Shown: positions 1 to 8,400 of the stretch, piece after piece
How positions within the stretch are numbered: position 1 is the first letter of the stretch
How the letters are laid out: every line of letters begins with the position of its first letter
Assembly: GCF_900106565.1 (NCBI RefSeq)
Contig: NZ_FNNJ01000002.1
Span: 372,001-436,000 of the forward strand
Length of the DNA stretch: 64,000 bases
Reading direction: 5' to 3'
DNA from: Lutibacter oricola
Lineage (GTDB): Bacteria > Bacteroidota > Bacteroidia > Flavobacteriales > Flavobacteriaceae
Program-made: the position numbers and the translations under genes
The notes under the pieces: generated by a model
Databases searched by the model: none
What the model saw: only the letters and a program-made list of their open reading frames with translations
What the model was told of the DNA's origin: nothing

Positions 1-1328
1 GCAATCTTTAAAACAAGATTGGCGCCTTCACTAACAATTAATGATGGAATTGGAGCAGTTATACAAGCACCAACTCCTGCACAAGCTGTTGATGAAGAAC
101 TTGCAGCTGTAACTTGAACAACTCCTTGTACTACTTCAAAACCAGCTATCGCTAAATCTGCACCTGCAAGAGCAGTGTTAACTGCTAATGAAGCAGTTTC
201 ATAATGAAAATTAGGATCTTCAAATAAATTTGTTAAAGATTTCCCTTCTATTCTTCCCCAACTTTTACCATTCTCATCCATAAATGTGATAAAATTATTT
301 GCATTACTAACTGCAATAGGATCTACATCTAAACCGAATGGTTCAGATTTAATTCCATTTACTTTAATTACAACTCCTTGTTGACTACCTTCTACTATTA
401 AGGGATAAGCATTTAAATCTGTATTAGCTCCAGTTGTATCAAAATTTATTTTTACTTGTCCGTTTAGAGCAGATTGGTTATTTATGGTAGTTATTCCATT
501 AATAGTTGTAGCTGCATTAATAGTTGTAGTGCTATCTATAGTAGTAATTCCTCTAATATATGCACTACCGTTTACTGATAAATTGGTGAATTCACTGTTA
601 CCTTTAAATGCAGTAGGTCCATTAAATAAGGCTGAACCTATTGGGCTATATGTACTATCACCAACAATAAGATCACCAGAAAGATATGTTTTAGTATGAT
701 TTTCAACGTTTAATGAATTATATAAATTAGTAATTCCATCAACATTAAGGTTACTTTTTAAACCTGTATTACCTTCAACATTTAGTAAACCAGATAAATT
801 TGTGTCGTTCTCGTTATTTACGCTTAATGAACTATTTAAATTGGTTGGACCTTCTACTAATAATTCGCTATTCAAGGTTGTAGCATCATCAACAATTAAA
901 GTTCCTGCAGCTGTTATATTTCTATGATAAGCATAGGGAACAAATGTTAATTCTTGTCTACTCATATCTACAAAATTACCTCCGGAACCACTAAAATCTA
1001 TTTCAACTTTTAAATCTTTTGGTTCTCCATTCCAACTTATTAAAGTAAAAGCATCTGGGTCAGCTTTCCCAATAATAAGATTTATTCTACCAGATACGTC
1101 GGTAGATGTAGTTTGTACTTCTTGATATTCTTGAGTATTGTTAGAGTTTATAATTGTAAACCTAATAGATATTTGAGTATTGGGTAAAATATTACCTACT
1201 GCATCAGCTCCAGGTAATTCTTGTGTATTTGGACCTAAAATAACGGCTTGGTAGCTAATTCCATCTGTTTGTGCAGTTAGTAGAAAACTTGAAAATATAA
1301 AAAACGCGAGAGTAATTATTTTTTTCAT
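1..1328 (-). CDS. Secreted repeat protein, tail-fibre-like (C-terminus beyond window)
   Basis: An open frame runs from the ATG at 1328 to the window edge without a stop, giving about 442 residues. It starts with a signal peptide (MKKIITLAFFIFSSFLLTAQ). It continues with a segment of the ISYQAV / ISIRFTI / VEIDFSGSGG kind, common at the start of Bacteroidota proteins annotated as tail fibre domain-containing. The middle (roughly residues 145-290) is a run of short imperfect repeats such as GPTNLNSSLSV, GNTGLKSNLNV and GITNLYNSLNV, which suggests a beta-solenoid or trimeric fibre. A later FITFMDENGKSWGRIEG segment is also typical of this group. It is the third gene of a minus-strand operon, 10 bases after the OmpA-family gene. 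Probably an exported surface or fibre protein; function unknown. Confidence 0.75.
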   Translation of the reverse strand, partial: MKKIITLAFFIFSSFLLTAQTDGISYQAVILGPNTQELPGADAVGNILPNTQISIRFTIINSNNTQEYQEVQTTSTDVSGRINLIIGKADPDAFTLISWNGEPKDLKVEIDFSGSGGNFVDMSRQELTFVPYAYHRNITAAGTLIVDDATTLNSELLVEGPTNLNSSLSVNNENDTNLSGLLNVEGNTGLKSNLNVDGITNLYNSLNVENHTKTYLSGDLIVGDSTYSPIGSALFNGPTAFKGNSEFTNLSVNGSAYIRGITTIDSTTTINAATTINGITTINNQSALNGQVKINFDTTGANTDLNAYPLIVEGSQQGVVIKVNGIKSEPFGLDVDPIAVSNANNFITFMDENGKSWGRIEGKSLTNLFEDPNFHYETASLAVNTALAGADLAIAGFEVVQGVVQVTAASSSSTACAGVGACITAPIPSLIVSEGANLVLKI

Positions 1329-1338
1329 AATTAGTATT

Positions 1339-2580
1339 TTAATGTTGTATTAGTTTAATTAGTTTGTCGACTTTTGGTATTAAAATAATTTCGATACGAC
1401 GATTATTTAATTGACCTTCTTTAGAAGAATTATCAGCAATTGGATTAAATTCTCCATTTCCACTTGCTATAATGTTTTTTGGGTTTATATTTTTATTAGT
1501 GCAAAGTTGTTTAACTATAGTTGTAGCTCTTTTTGTTGAAAGATCCCAGTTATTAATATCCTTTCCATTTTTTTTGTAAGATTCTGAATCTGTATGTCCA
1601 ACAATCATTACTTGAATATTTGGATTGGCAGCTAAAATTTCACCAAATTCATTTATAGTTTTATTGCCTAGCTCATCAATTTCCCAACTTCCAGATTTAA
1701 AAAGAAGCTTGTTTTCCATTTCAACATAAAATTTTCCATCTTTTTCTTCAATATTAAAGCCATTTTCTTTTAACGGATATAATGCATCTTTGATTGAGCT
1801 TTTTAATAGAGATATTTCTTTTTCTTTATCTAGAATATTTTTTTGTAAAAGTTTTGTTGCAATGGCATTTTGTTCTAGCTCTTTTATTTTTTTAGAATTT
1901 TTATCTAGCTCTTTTTTAAGCAAGTCAATTTTAGGATCTATTATTTCATTTATAGATGGCTTTTTTGAAATGTCTATCATAATTCCAACTCCAAAATGAT
2001 GTGCGTGAAATTTTAAGTTACCTTGTATATCTTTCATTGTTTCACTTCCGCTATACATATATTGCGTAAATACAGAAACATCTTCAGTAGCTTTATATAT
2101 AAAACCTAATCCACCTCTTAAATTTATAATTGCAGGGTCAAAATCATCTTCTTTAACCAAGTTATAAGTTTGATTATTTAATACTTGGGTACCTTGAATT
2201 AGAAATTCTGTATTTACTAACCCTTTAACGTAAAAGGAAAGTTTTTTAACTTTATAAATTTCGTAATCTAGTCCAACCCCAACACCTAAATAGTTTATAT
2301 CCCACTCAAAATAGTTGTTTAGCGCAATATCACTTCCAATTGCACCATAGCTATTGTAGCTCGCGTTTAAGTGTCCGTACAGGTTTTTAAAGAATATATT
2401 TTTTCTTATACCTAAATTAATAAAATTGAAATTTGAAGATTGAATATTTTGAAGAGTTTCACCTTGTGAATTTTCATAATTAAAAGTTGAATTAGTTTTA
2501 CCAGTTTCAAAATATATTTGTTGACTATAAATAAAAAACGTGTTTATTATTAGAAATAATAGAAGGATACTTTTTTTCAT
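1339..2580 (-). CDS. OmpA-family outer membrane protein
   Basis: A 413-residue protein with a signal peptide (cleavage near YSQQ). The N-terminal 200 residues are rich in alternating aromatic and polar residues with glycines, consistent with an outer membrane beta-barrel. A charged coiled-coil-like linker follows (about residues 215-265), then a C-terminal OmpA/MotB peptidoglycan-binding domain (about 285-405) with the GHTDSE motif and the NRRIEIILIPK end of that fold. Likely role: linking the outer membrane to peptidoglycan. It lies 2 bases after the upstream T9SS-sorted gene and 10 bases before the repeat protein, so the three are probably co-transcribed and may form one surface structure; that last point is inference. 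Confidence 0.9.
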   Translation of the reverse strand: MKKSILLLFLIINTFFIYSQQIYFETGKTNSTFNYENSQGETLQNIQSSNFNFINLGIRKNIFFKNLYGHLNASYNSYGAIGSDIALNNYFEWDINYLGVGVGLDYEIYKVKKLSFYVKGLVNTEFLIQGTQVLNNQTYNLVKEDDFDPAIINLRGGLGFIYKATEDVSVFTQYMYSGSETMKDIQGNLKFHAHHFGVGIMIDISKKPSINEIIDPKIDLLKKELDKNSKKIKELEQNAIATKLLQKNILDKEKEISLLKSSIKDALYPLKENGFNIEEKDGKFYVEMENKLLFKSGSWEIDELGNKTINEFGEILAANPNIQVMIVGHTDSESYKKNGKDINNWDLSTKRATTIVKQLCTNKNINPKNIIASGNGEFNPIADNSSKEGQLNNRRIEIILIPKVDKLIKLIQH

Positions 2581-2582
2581 GG

Positions 2583-3074
2583 TTAGTTTTTCAAAAGATT
2601 GGTAATAAGTTGTTTATTTTTTGTAGTAACTTTTAATATATATATACCACTACTTAGGTATTCTAAATGCAATTCAATTTTTTGTGATGCTTTATGCTTA
2701 ATAGATTTTAGAGTTCTACCAGACATATCAGTAATTGTTATATTTATAGAGTCCGTTATAGTGTCTGTAAACGATATATTAACAGAATGATTAAAGGGAT
2801 TAGGGTATACTGTAGCGTTTAAATTGAAATTATTTGAAGAACCAATATTATATTTTGGTTGTTGAAACCCTTGTCTAATTGTGTATCCGTTTTTAGTGAA
2901 AGTACCTATTACACTCGTCTGATCAATACTTTGACTAACATAATAACTCTCATTATTGGAATTAATAATTTTTGAAGTACCATTGCTTCCAATTGTAGAA
3001 CTTAAAATTGAACCTTGGCCTTGGCAAATTATGGTGCATGTAAAAACAAAAAATATGAAGAATAAATTTTTCAT
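2583..3074 (-). CDS. Small secreted protein with type A T9SS sorting domain
   Basis: A 163-residue protein with a signal peptide (about 1-20, ending CQGQ). The short N-terminal part has no recognised domain (SNGTSKIINSNNESYYVSQS; NGYTIRQGFQQP). The C-terminal 75 residues form a Por/T9SS type A sorting domain: NATVYPNPFNHSVNISF, then ITDMSGRTLKS, then LSSGIYILKVTT. The domain directs export across the outer membrane by the type IX system and is usually cleaved. The IRQGFQQP stretch just before the domain is common in short flavobacterial proteins of this kind. It is the first gene of the three-gene minus-strand operon. Confidence 0.85.
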   Translation of the reverse strand: MKNLFFIFFVFTCTIICQGQGSILSSTIGSNGTSKIINSNNESYYVSQSIDQTSVIGTFTKNGYTIRQGFQQPKYNIGSSNNFNLNATVYPNPFNHSVNISFTDTITDSINITITDMSGRTLKSIKHKASQKIELHLEYLSSGIYILKVTTKNKQLITNLLKN

Positions 3075-3569
3075 AACCTATACTATTTAGTTTAATTTTC
3101 AATTGGTTTTAAAATGAAATTTTCATTTTAAATCGTATTTTCAATATCTATTATAGATTACTAATGAAATAGTAGGGTTAATTTTAATAATAAAAAATAA
3201 TACACTCTTTTACATTCATAGACATGAATAAAATTAGATAAATAGTTTTTTTTAATAATGATGAGAATCAATTGATTTGATGATTATTGTCATTTAATCG
3301 GTTTGTTGTTAATGTTTTATGTGTTGTTGTGTTGATAATTGTGTTAGGCTAAACTATTAATTAATTTATCTATTGAAAGGCTTAATTTTTAGATTCAATT
3401 CTATGGCGAGAATTTATTAGTTAAAATTTAAATTATTTGCTAAAAAGATGGCGTGTGTAGTGTTTGTATAGTTGCTATATTGAACATAAGTTGTACTTTT
3501 TTGCTGAAAAATGACACAAAACTAAAGTGAGAGTTAATATTTTTGAATTAGAAAATAAAACTTGAACAA
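3075..3569. other. Intergenic region between divergent genes
   Basis: About 495 AT-rich bases separate the divergent T9SS-protein operon and the first sulfatase, so promoters for both must lie here. No open frame with protein-like composition was seen. There is a perfect 12-base palindrome AATCAATTGATT at 3266-3277 and a possible -7 element close to the sulfatase start. No convincing promoter was found for the minus-strand operon. Confidence 0.5.
3538..3545 (+). promoter_or_regulatory. Possible -7 element for sulfatase gene
   Basis: TATTTTTG fits the Bacteroidota -7 consensus TAnnTTTG, 24 bases before the ATG at 3570. No TTTG-type -33 element is present at the expected spacing, so this is a weak call in an AT-rich region. 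Confidence 0.3.
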
Positions 3570-5195
3570 ATGAAAATAAAATTCTTTTTTGTGGTAATTA
3601 TGTTAACTTCAATAATTACCAATGCACAGAAAAAACCTAATGTTGTAATATTTTTTGCAGATGATATTAGTGCACGTGAAATTCCAATTTATAATTCATC
3701 TGTATGGTCAGATCCTTGGCGTGAAAATACTTCTGATGAAAAATACAGAGCAAAAACACCTAATTTAAATAAGTTGGCAAACGATGGCGTTTGGATAACT
3801 ACAGCTTGGGCGGCTACTGTTTGTAATCCAAGTAGATCAATGATGTTAAGTGGACGTTATGCTTACCAAACAAAATGGTGGAATAATAAAGATAAGGGTT
3901 ATGGTCCTGATGAAAATGGAAAAATTAACACGTGGCCTGTATATATGAGTTCACCAATTTTATTAGGTCATGCAGCTCAAAAAATGGGATATGGAACCTT
4001 TTGGGCAGGAAAAACGCAAATGGCTGGAAGTTATGAAAAACACGGTTTTGATGAAGGTTGTTTTACACCGGGAGGTTTACAAGATAAAGATAACCCGTAT
4101 GCCGATTTTAAACATGTTTACAAAAAAGTAAACGGAAAGCGTGTTTTAATAAATGTAGATACTGGAAAACCGGCTGATACCTATATGCAACACAGTTGGT
4201 ATTGGTATCCACACGTTAAGTTAATGAATCATCCATCTTCACCAAATGATAATTATGCTTGGTGGCCAAATACAAAAGAATCAAAAAAGAACTTTGGTTT
4301 ACATACATACGGACCTGATGTTGAATTAGAATTTGTGTTCGATTTTATGGAACGTCAACAAAAAGCAGATAAACCATTCTTTATTTACCATACTACGCAT
4401 TTAGGGCATGATGGATTTAATTGGTTTAATCCAGATGATGAAAGTTCGTGGCCGGGAACTCCAAAAGTAACTTGGGATGGCAAAAAATATACACGTCAAG
4501 AGCCTAAAATTACAGGTGATAAAGGAGTGTACAATACTCATAATAGTATAACCGAATCTGGTATGCACAGCCACGTTAATTATATAGATTATCAAGTTTG
4601 GTTATATCAACAGAAGTTTAAAGAACTTGGTGTTGAAGACAATACAATTTTTATTTTTGCTGCCGATAACGGAACTGGTGGTTATGGGAAAAATAAAGGA
4701 ATTCAACAAAGAGGATGTCATATACCATTAATTATTTATGCTCCAGGAATGAAAAAACAAGGAGAGCAAGATATATTAGTTAGTATTGCAGATGTTTTAC
4801 CAACTTTTGCCGATATGATTGGTTTTGAATTTCCAAAAGATTACAAATTAGATGGAAAAAGTTTAAAACCTTACTTATTTGGAGATAAAACTGAACATAG
4901 AAAATGGTTATATACGTATCGAGGACCAGAACAATTAGTTAGGGGTACAAAAGTTTTAAAAGATGGTGCAGATAAATGGTGGGATTTAACAAATTTCCCT
5001 AAAGATTTAACTAGTTATGATACTATTAAATGGGGAGAAGCTTCAAAAGAATTTAAAGCTGAAAAGAAAGAATTAATAAAAGTTTTACCACAGTACGATT
5101 TTTATTACGATGCATACAATGCACCAGGAGTAGATAAAATGCCTAAAAAGCGACCAAGGTATGCTCGTAAAAGCAAAGAGGATAAAGTTTATTAG
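3570..5195 (+). CDS. S1-type sulfatase (arylsulfatase family)
   Basis: A 541-residue secreted protein with a signal peptide (1-19, ITNAQ). The alkaline-phosphatase-like sulfatase fold is shown by the metal-binding FADD (residues 29-32), the formylglycine motif C85-N-P-S-R-S and the later IFAADNGTGG metal-binding segment. It should hydrolyse sulfate esters from a polysaccharide in the periplasm or at the surface after Cys85 is oxidised to formylglycine. The second signature, usually GKxH, reads GKTQ here. A long aromatic-rich insert precedes the active site (VWSDPWRENTSDEKYR). It stands alone, followed by a terminator. Three further catabolic genes plus a beta-helix protein follow at 6861-13091 and probably act on the same glycan. 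Substrate not determinable from sequence. Confidence 0.9.
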   Translation: MKIKFFFVVIMLTSIITNAQKKPNVVIFFADDISAREIPIYNSSVWSDPWRENTSDEKYRAKTPNLNKLANDGVWITTAWAATVCNPSRSMMLSGRYAYQTKWWNNKDKGYGPDENGKINTWPVYMSSPILLGHAAQKMGYGTFWAGKTQMAGSYEKHGFDEGCFTPGGLQDKDNPYADFKHVYKKVNGKRVLINVDTGKPADTYMQHSWYWYPHVKLMNHPSSPNDNYAWWPNTKESKKNFGLHTYGPDVELEFVFDFMERQQKADKPFFIYHTTHLGHDGFNWFNPDDESSWPGTPKVTWDGKKYTRQEPKITGDKGVYNTHNSITESGMHSHVNYIDYQVWLYQQKFKELGVEDNTIFIFAADNGTGGYGKNKGIQQRGCHIPLIIYAPGMKKQGEQDILVSIADVLPTFADMIGFEFPKDYKLDGKSLKPYLFGDKTEHRKWLYTYRGPEQLVRGTKVLKDGADKWWDLTNFPKDLTSYDTIKWGEASKEFKAEKKELIKVLPQYDFYYDAYNAPGVDKMPKKRPRYARKSKEDKVY

Positions 5196-5211
5196 TAGTA
5201 TAATAAATAAT

Positions 5212-5244
5212 AAAAAAGCTCAAATGAAAATTTGAGCTTTTTTA
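5212..5244 (+). terminator. Rho-independent terminator after sulfatase
   Basis: An inverted repeat AAGCTCAAAT / ATTTGAGCTT with a GAAA loop, flanked by A and T runs, lies just after the stop of the sulfatase at 5195. The stem is perfect, and its A/T symmetry would let it work in both directions. Confidence 0.8.
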
Positions 5245-5384
5245 TTCAATAAAGTTTATATTATCTGTCGAAAGTTCCTTTTTCTATTATACGAAAGGTA
5301 AATTCTTCTGGAAATTTCAGCAACTTAAAAATAATTTATAGTATAGTTATCTATGTCAATGCTATCAATTTTTAAATTAGAAAC

Positions 5385-5696
5385 TTATTTATTTACCTCT
5401 CCTATAATATTTTCTACAGATTTAATTTTTTTAGATAAGCAATCACTTTTACCTTTTCTAATATCAAATTTAAGAGAAGAGTATACTCTATCACAATCTG
5501 GTTCAAGTACATTATAACATTGCTGTACAATTGCTAGAGCTTCAGGTAAAGTTTCAGTTTCAATAATAGTTCCCATTGCGGTAAGTTGGTATGTAGCACC
5601 ACTATCACGTATTTGTTTTATTATTTTACTTACATAAGGACTAATACTTTCTCCTTTATTGGTTGGAAACATTGCAAATTCTAGTAGTACTGACAT
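5385..5696 (-). CDS. MTH1187/UPF0045 family thiamine-binding-like protein
   Basis: A 103-residue cytosolic protein of the MTH1187/YkoF-like family (UPF0045). The start (SVLLEFAMFPTNKGESISPYVSKII), the GATYQLTAMGTIIETE segment and the VYSSLKFDIRKG segment are characteristic. Family members are ferredoxin-like, oligomeric and thought to bind thiamine or related molecules; the cellular role is not well defined. It follows the YchJ-like gene on the same strand with a 56-base gap that holds a good -7 element, so it probably has its own promoter. No link to the flanking sulfatases is evident. Confidence 0.85.
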   Translation of the reverse strand: MSVLLEFAMFPTNKGESISPYVSKIIKQIRDSGATYQLTAMGTIIETETLPEALAIVQQCYNVLEPDCDRVYSSLKFDIRKGKSDCLSKKIKSVENIIGEVNK

Positions 5697-5718
5697 TTAT
5701 TTAATTAATTTTTGGTTA

Positions 5719-5752
5719 CAAAGATAAAGAAAGTGTTGGATTAAAGCAGCAA
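5719..5752 (-). promoter_or_regulatory. Promoter of the UPF0045 gene
   Basis: Read on the minus strand, TATCTTTG (5719-5726) matches the TAnnTTTG -7 consensus. A TTG (5750-5752) lies 23 bases upstream as a possible -33 element. The start codon at 5696 would be about 16 bases past the expected transcription start. Confidence 0.5.
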
Positions 5753-6118
5753 TTAATTGGCTCCTAAATACACCCAATGTTCATTTTCTTTAACAAATTT
5801 TGAGTTTTCGTAAATTACGTTTACAGCTCCATTTTCTAGAAAGAAGGCTTTAAATTCAACAGTATCTTCGGTTGAATTTAGTACTTCAAGTTTTAACCAG
5901 TTTACGGATTTTGTCCAAGATTCTATTTCTCTTTTTTCTTTTTTAGAAGGTCTAGTAGAGGAGTGATGACTTTTTTGAAGGTATGGAATGTTAGCTAAAA
6001 CAAAAGCACTATACCTTGAACGCATTAATTGTTCGACTGTAGTTACTGAATTTATATCTAGATGTGCTTTTTTGCAGCATTCAATGTATGTTTTGTTTGG
6101 ATTACAAGGGCATTGCAT
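5753..6118 (-). CDS. YchJ-family (UPF0225) protein with SEC-C motif
   Basis: A 121-residue protein beginning CPCNPNKTYIECCKKAH, an N-terminal SEC-C zinc-binding motif. The conserved EQLMRSRYSAFVLANIPYL, SWTKSVNWLKLEVL and EFKAFFLENG segments of the YchJ/UPF0225 family follow. Related proteins have a cystatin/NTF2-like body and no settled function. It lies 5 bases after the hypothetical gene at 6124-6483 on the same strand, so the two are probably co-transcribed. Confidence 0.85.
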   Translation of the reverse strand: MQCPCNPNKTYIECCKKAHLDINSVTTVEQLMRSRYSAFVLANIPYLQKSHHSSTRPSKKEKREIESWTKSVNWLKLEVLNSTEDTVEFKAFFLENGAVNVIYENSKFVKENEHWVYLGAN

Positions 6119-6123
6119 AGCTA

Positions 6124-6483
6124 TTAGTTTAAAAGTTGGTTTTCGTCCTTTATTCTAAAACATTTTTCTTCACCTAAAAATTTAGGGTCTCCAAATTCTT
6201 CAGACCAAAAGCCTTCTAAAATATCAGGAGAAAGACATTTATAAACAACAACACCATAATAAGGTTCATTGTCTTCACCTTGATAACTAAAGTTAATTAC
6301 TAAAATATTTTCCTTAAAAAATCCGGATCCAATTTGCTCTTGACTGTTACTTATTAGCCAGGTTGCTTGTATTCTATTATTTAAATCCAATTTTAAGGTA
6401 AGTGTGCCTTTATAATTGTTACCTGATGCATCTTGGTTATTTCCAATAATATTAAAGGAACCTGTAATATCTTTTATATTCAT
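6124..6483 (-). CDS. Hypothetical protein, beta-rich
   Basis: A 119-residue protein with no signal peptide. I do not recognise the family. Alternating hydrophobic and polar residues (GTLTLKLDLNNRIQATWLIS; NILVINFSYQG; YYGVVVYKCLS) and several glycines suggest a small beta-barrel, perhaps lipocalin-like. The GFWSEEFGDPKFLGEEKC stretch near the end is distinctive. It heads a two-gene unit with the YchJ-like gene 5 bases downstream, and a good -7 element lies about 55 bases before its start. Function unknown. Confidence 0.65.
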   Translation of the reverse strand: MNIKDITGSFNIIGNNQDASGNNYKGTLTLKLDLNNRIQATWLISNSQEQIGSGFFKENILVINFSYQGEDNEPYYGVVVYKCLSPDILEGFWSEEFGDPKFLGEEKCFRIKDENQLLN

Positions 6484-6860
6484 TATTTAAATATGGATAA
6501 TTTTATTTTGTTGTTTTTTACCTGTAGTTTAAAGTGCCAAAAGTAGTTTATATTTTCTTTTTATTTATTTATGAAATAAAATTTAGAACAATTGTTGTTA
6601 AAAAGAACTATAAAAAACACTTTTAAAACTGTAAAAAAACCATCTGTGTTTATTAAACAAATATTTTTGAAGCACTTAAATCATTTTTAATTGTTTACCT
6701 GTTAAAATTCCATTTTGTCGCTGTTTAGTGATTGTATATATAAATATAGACTCAAAGAAACATTTTCATTACTTAAAGAGACTATTTTTTTCTATTCTAA
6801 GCCTAATTTAGCTATAAGTTAAATAACCTTTTAATAAATAGAGATACAGATAATAGTCTT
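6484..6860. other. Intergenic region, divergent promoters expected
   Basis: About 377 AT-rich bases separate the minus-strand hypothetical gene and the sulfatase operon. One -7 element for the minus gene is visible (6538-6545). No convincing plus-strand promoter, operator or small open frame was recognised for the sulfatase operon, which must nevertheless start here. Confidence 0.4.
6538..6545 (-). promoter_or_regulatory. -7 element upstream of hypothetical gene
   Basis: On the minus strand this reads TACTTTTG, a full match to TAnnTTTG, giving a leader of about 48 bases before the ATG at 6483. No clear -33 element was seen. Confidence 0.4.
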
Positions 6861-8390
6861 ATGAAATACATATCAATTTTAGCTTCACTAATTATAATAT
6901 TAAGTGTTACAGGCTGTAAATCAAAAGTTGTAACTAAAAAACCGAATGTTATATTAATTTATGCAGATGATTTAGGTAGAGGATTACTTGGTACTTATGG
7001 GCAAGAAATAATTAAAACACCACATATAGATAAATTGGCTAATGAAGGTATAAGTTTTAAAAATGCTTATGGCTGTCATTATTGCGCACCAGCAAGAGCA
7101 AGTCTTTTAACCGGTATGCACGATGTTCGTCCAGGACAATGGAATATTACCAAAGGAGGTATTTACGAAAACCTTGATAATGGTATGACATTTCAAGAAA
7201 TAAAAGATTCGATTCATAAAATAGCACAACCAGCAAAAAAAGATGAAATATTTTTGGCGCAAGTTGCTAAAAAAGCTGGTTACACAACTGCCGAATTTGG
7301 AAAACTAGAATGGGGTTTTGCAACAACACCAGAAAGACTTGAGCGTCACGGTTGGGATTATCATTTCGGTTATTATGATCATCAACGTTGTCACGGATTT
7401 TACCCACCATTTTTATTCGAAAATGGTGAAAAAATTGATATTCCTGGAAATACACATTCAAATTGTGGAAAAACAAATAATGTAGAATCTGAAGAAGGAT
7501 ATAAAGATAGATGGGATATGACAGGTAAATCTTTTTATTCAGAAGATATTATTATGGAAAAATTGTTGGGTTATATAGATAATTATAGCGTAACAAAAGA
7601 AGATAAGCCGTTTTTTATGTTTTTTCCATCTCAATTACCTCATGGCCCAATTGCAATTCCTGAAGTTCATAAAGATTTTAAATATGATGAACGCTTAACA
7701 GAATTTGAAAAAGAATATGCTTCAATGGTAAAAATGTTAGATACGGATGTAGGTAGAATTGTAGCAAAATTAGATTCTTTAAAACTATTAGAAAATACCA
7801 TTATTGTTTTTGCTTCAGATAATGGGCACGAGGTTTATACGCAGCAAGTAGATAGAACTAATAAAGATGTGGATTTAACTTCAAACAAAAAATACGACAA
7901 TATTAAAACAAGATTTTTAAGTAATTTAAGTAACGATGTTTTTGATGGAAACAACGGAATGTCTGGATTAAAGCGTTCGAATTGGGAAGGAGGAACACGA
8001 GTTCCGTTAATTTGGTATTGGAAAGGAAAAATACAAAAAGGAGTGGTTTCAGAACAGCGTGTAGCTAATTACGATTTTTTAAATACGTTGGCAGAAATTG
8101 TAGGAGAAGAAGAATTAAAAGAAAAAGATGGAATTTCTTATGCAAAAACGTTGTTTGGAGAAAAAAGCGATGTACAACCATATATTGTTACAAATTCAAA
8201 AATTGGACCAGCATTGGTTACACAAGATGGTTGGAAACTACGATATAACCTTAAAAAAGATGTATTTCAATTGTACTTTCTTCCAGATGATTATAAAGAA
8301 TTAAATGAATTATCTGTTGGTAATTTAGATAAAGTAAAAGATTTAAAAGCAAAATTATTAATGGAATCGGGAGGTTCTTGGCATAAATAA
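6861..8390 (+). CDS. Lipoprotein S1-type sulfatase
   Basis: A 509-residue sulfatase with a lipoprotein signal (lipobox VTGC, Cys19), so it is probably anchored to a membrane, unlike the soluble-type signal of its neighbours. Metal-binding YADD (34-37) and the formylglycine motif C75-A-P-A-R are present, as is the later VFASDNGHE metal-site segment. The Ser of the usual CxPSR is Ala here, still within the CxPxR consensus. The GKxH signature reads GKLEWG. It heads a catabolic operon: 10 bases before the propeller protein, then another sulfatase and a beta-helix protein. Expected role: removal of a sulfate ester from a polysaccharide or oligosaccharide. Confidence 0.9.
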   Translation: MKYISILASLIIILSVTGCKSKVVTKKPNVILIYADDLGRGLLGTYGQEIIKTPHIDKLANEGISFKNAYGCHYCAPARASLLTGMHDVRPGQWNITKGGIYENLDNGMTFQEIKDSIHKIAQPAKKDEIFLAQVAKKAGYTTAEFGKLEWGFATTPERLERHGWDYHFGYYDHQRCHGFYPPFLFENGEKIDIPGNTHSNCGKTNNVESEEGYKDRWDMTGKSFYSEDIIMEKLLGYIDNYSVTKEDKPFFMFFPSQLPHGPIAIPEVHKDFKYDERLTEFEKEYASMVKMLDTDVGRIVAKLDSLKLLENTIIVFASDNGHEVYTQQVDRTNKDVDLTSNKKYDNIKTRFLSNLSNDVFDGNNGMSGLKRSNWEGGTRVPLIWYWKGKIQKGVVSEQRVANYDFLNTLAEIVGEEELKEKDGISYAKTLFGEKSDVQPYIVTNSKIGPALVTQDGWKLRYNLKKDVFQLYFLPDDYKELNELSVGNLDKVKDLKAKLLMESGGSWHK

Positions 8391-8400
8391 AATAATAAAA

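Noticed and set aside
484-699. Plus-strand open frame of 71 codons
   Set aside because: It is antisense to the repeat region of the minus-strand protein at 1-1328, and its repetitive hydrophobic translation is a by-product of those repeats.
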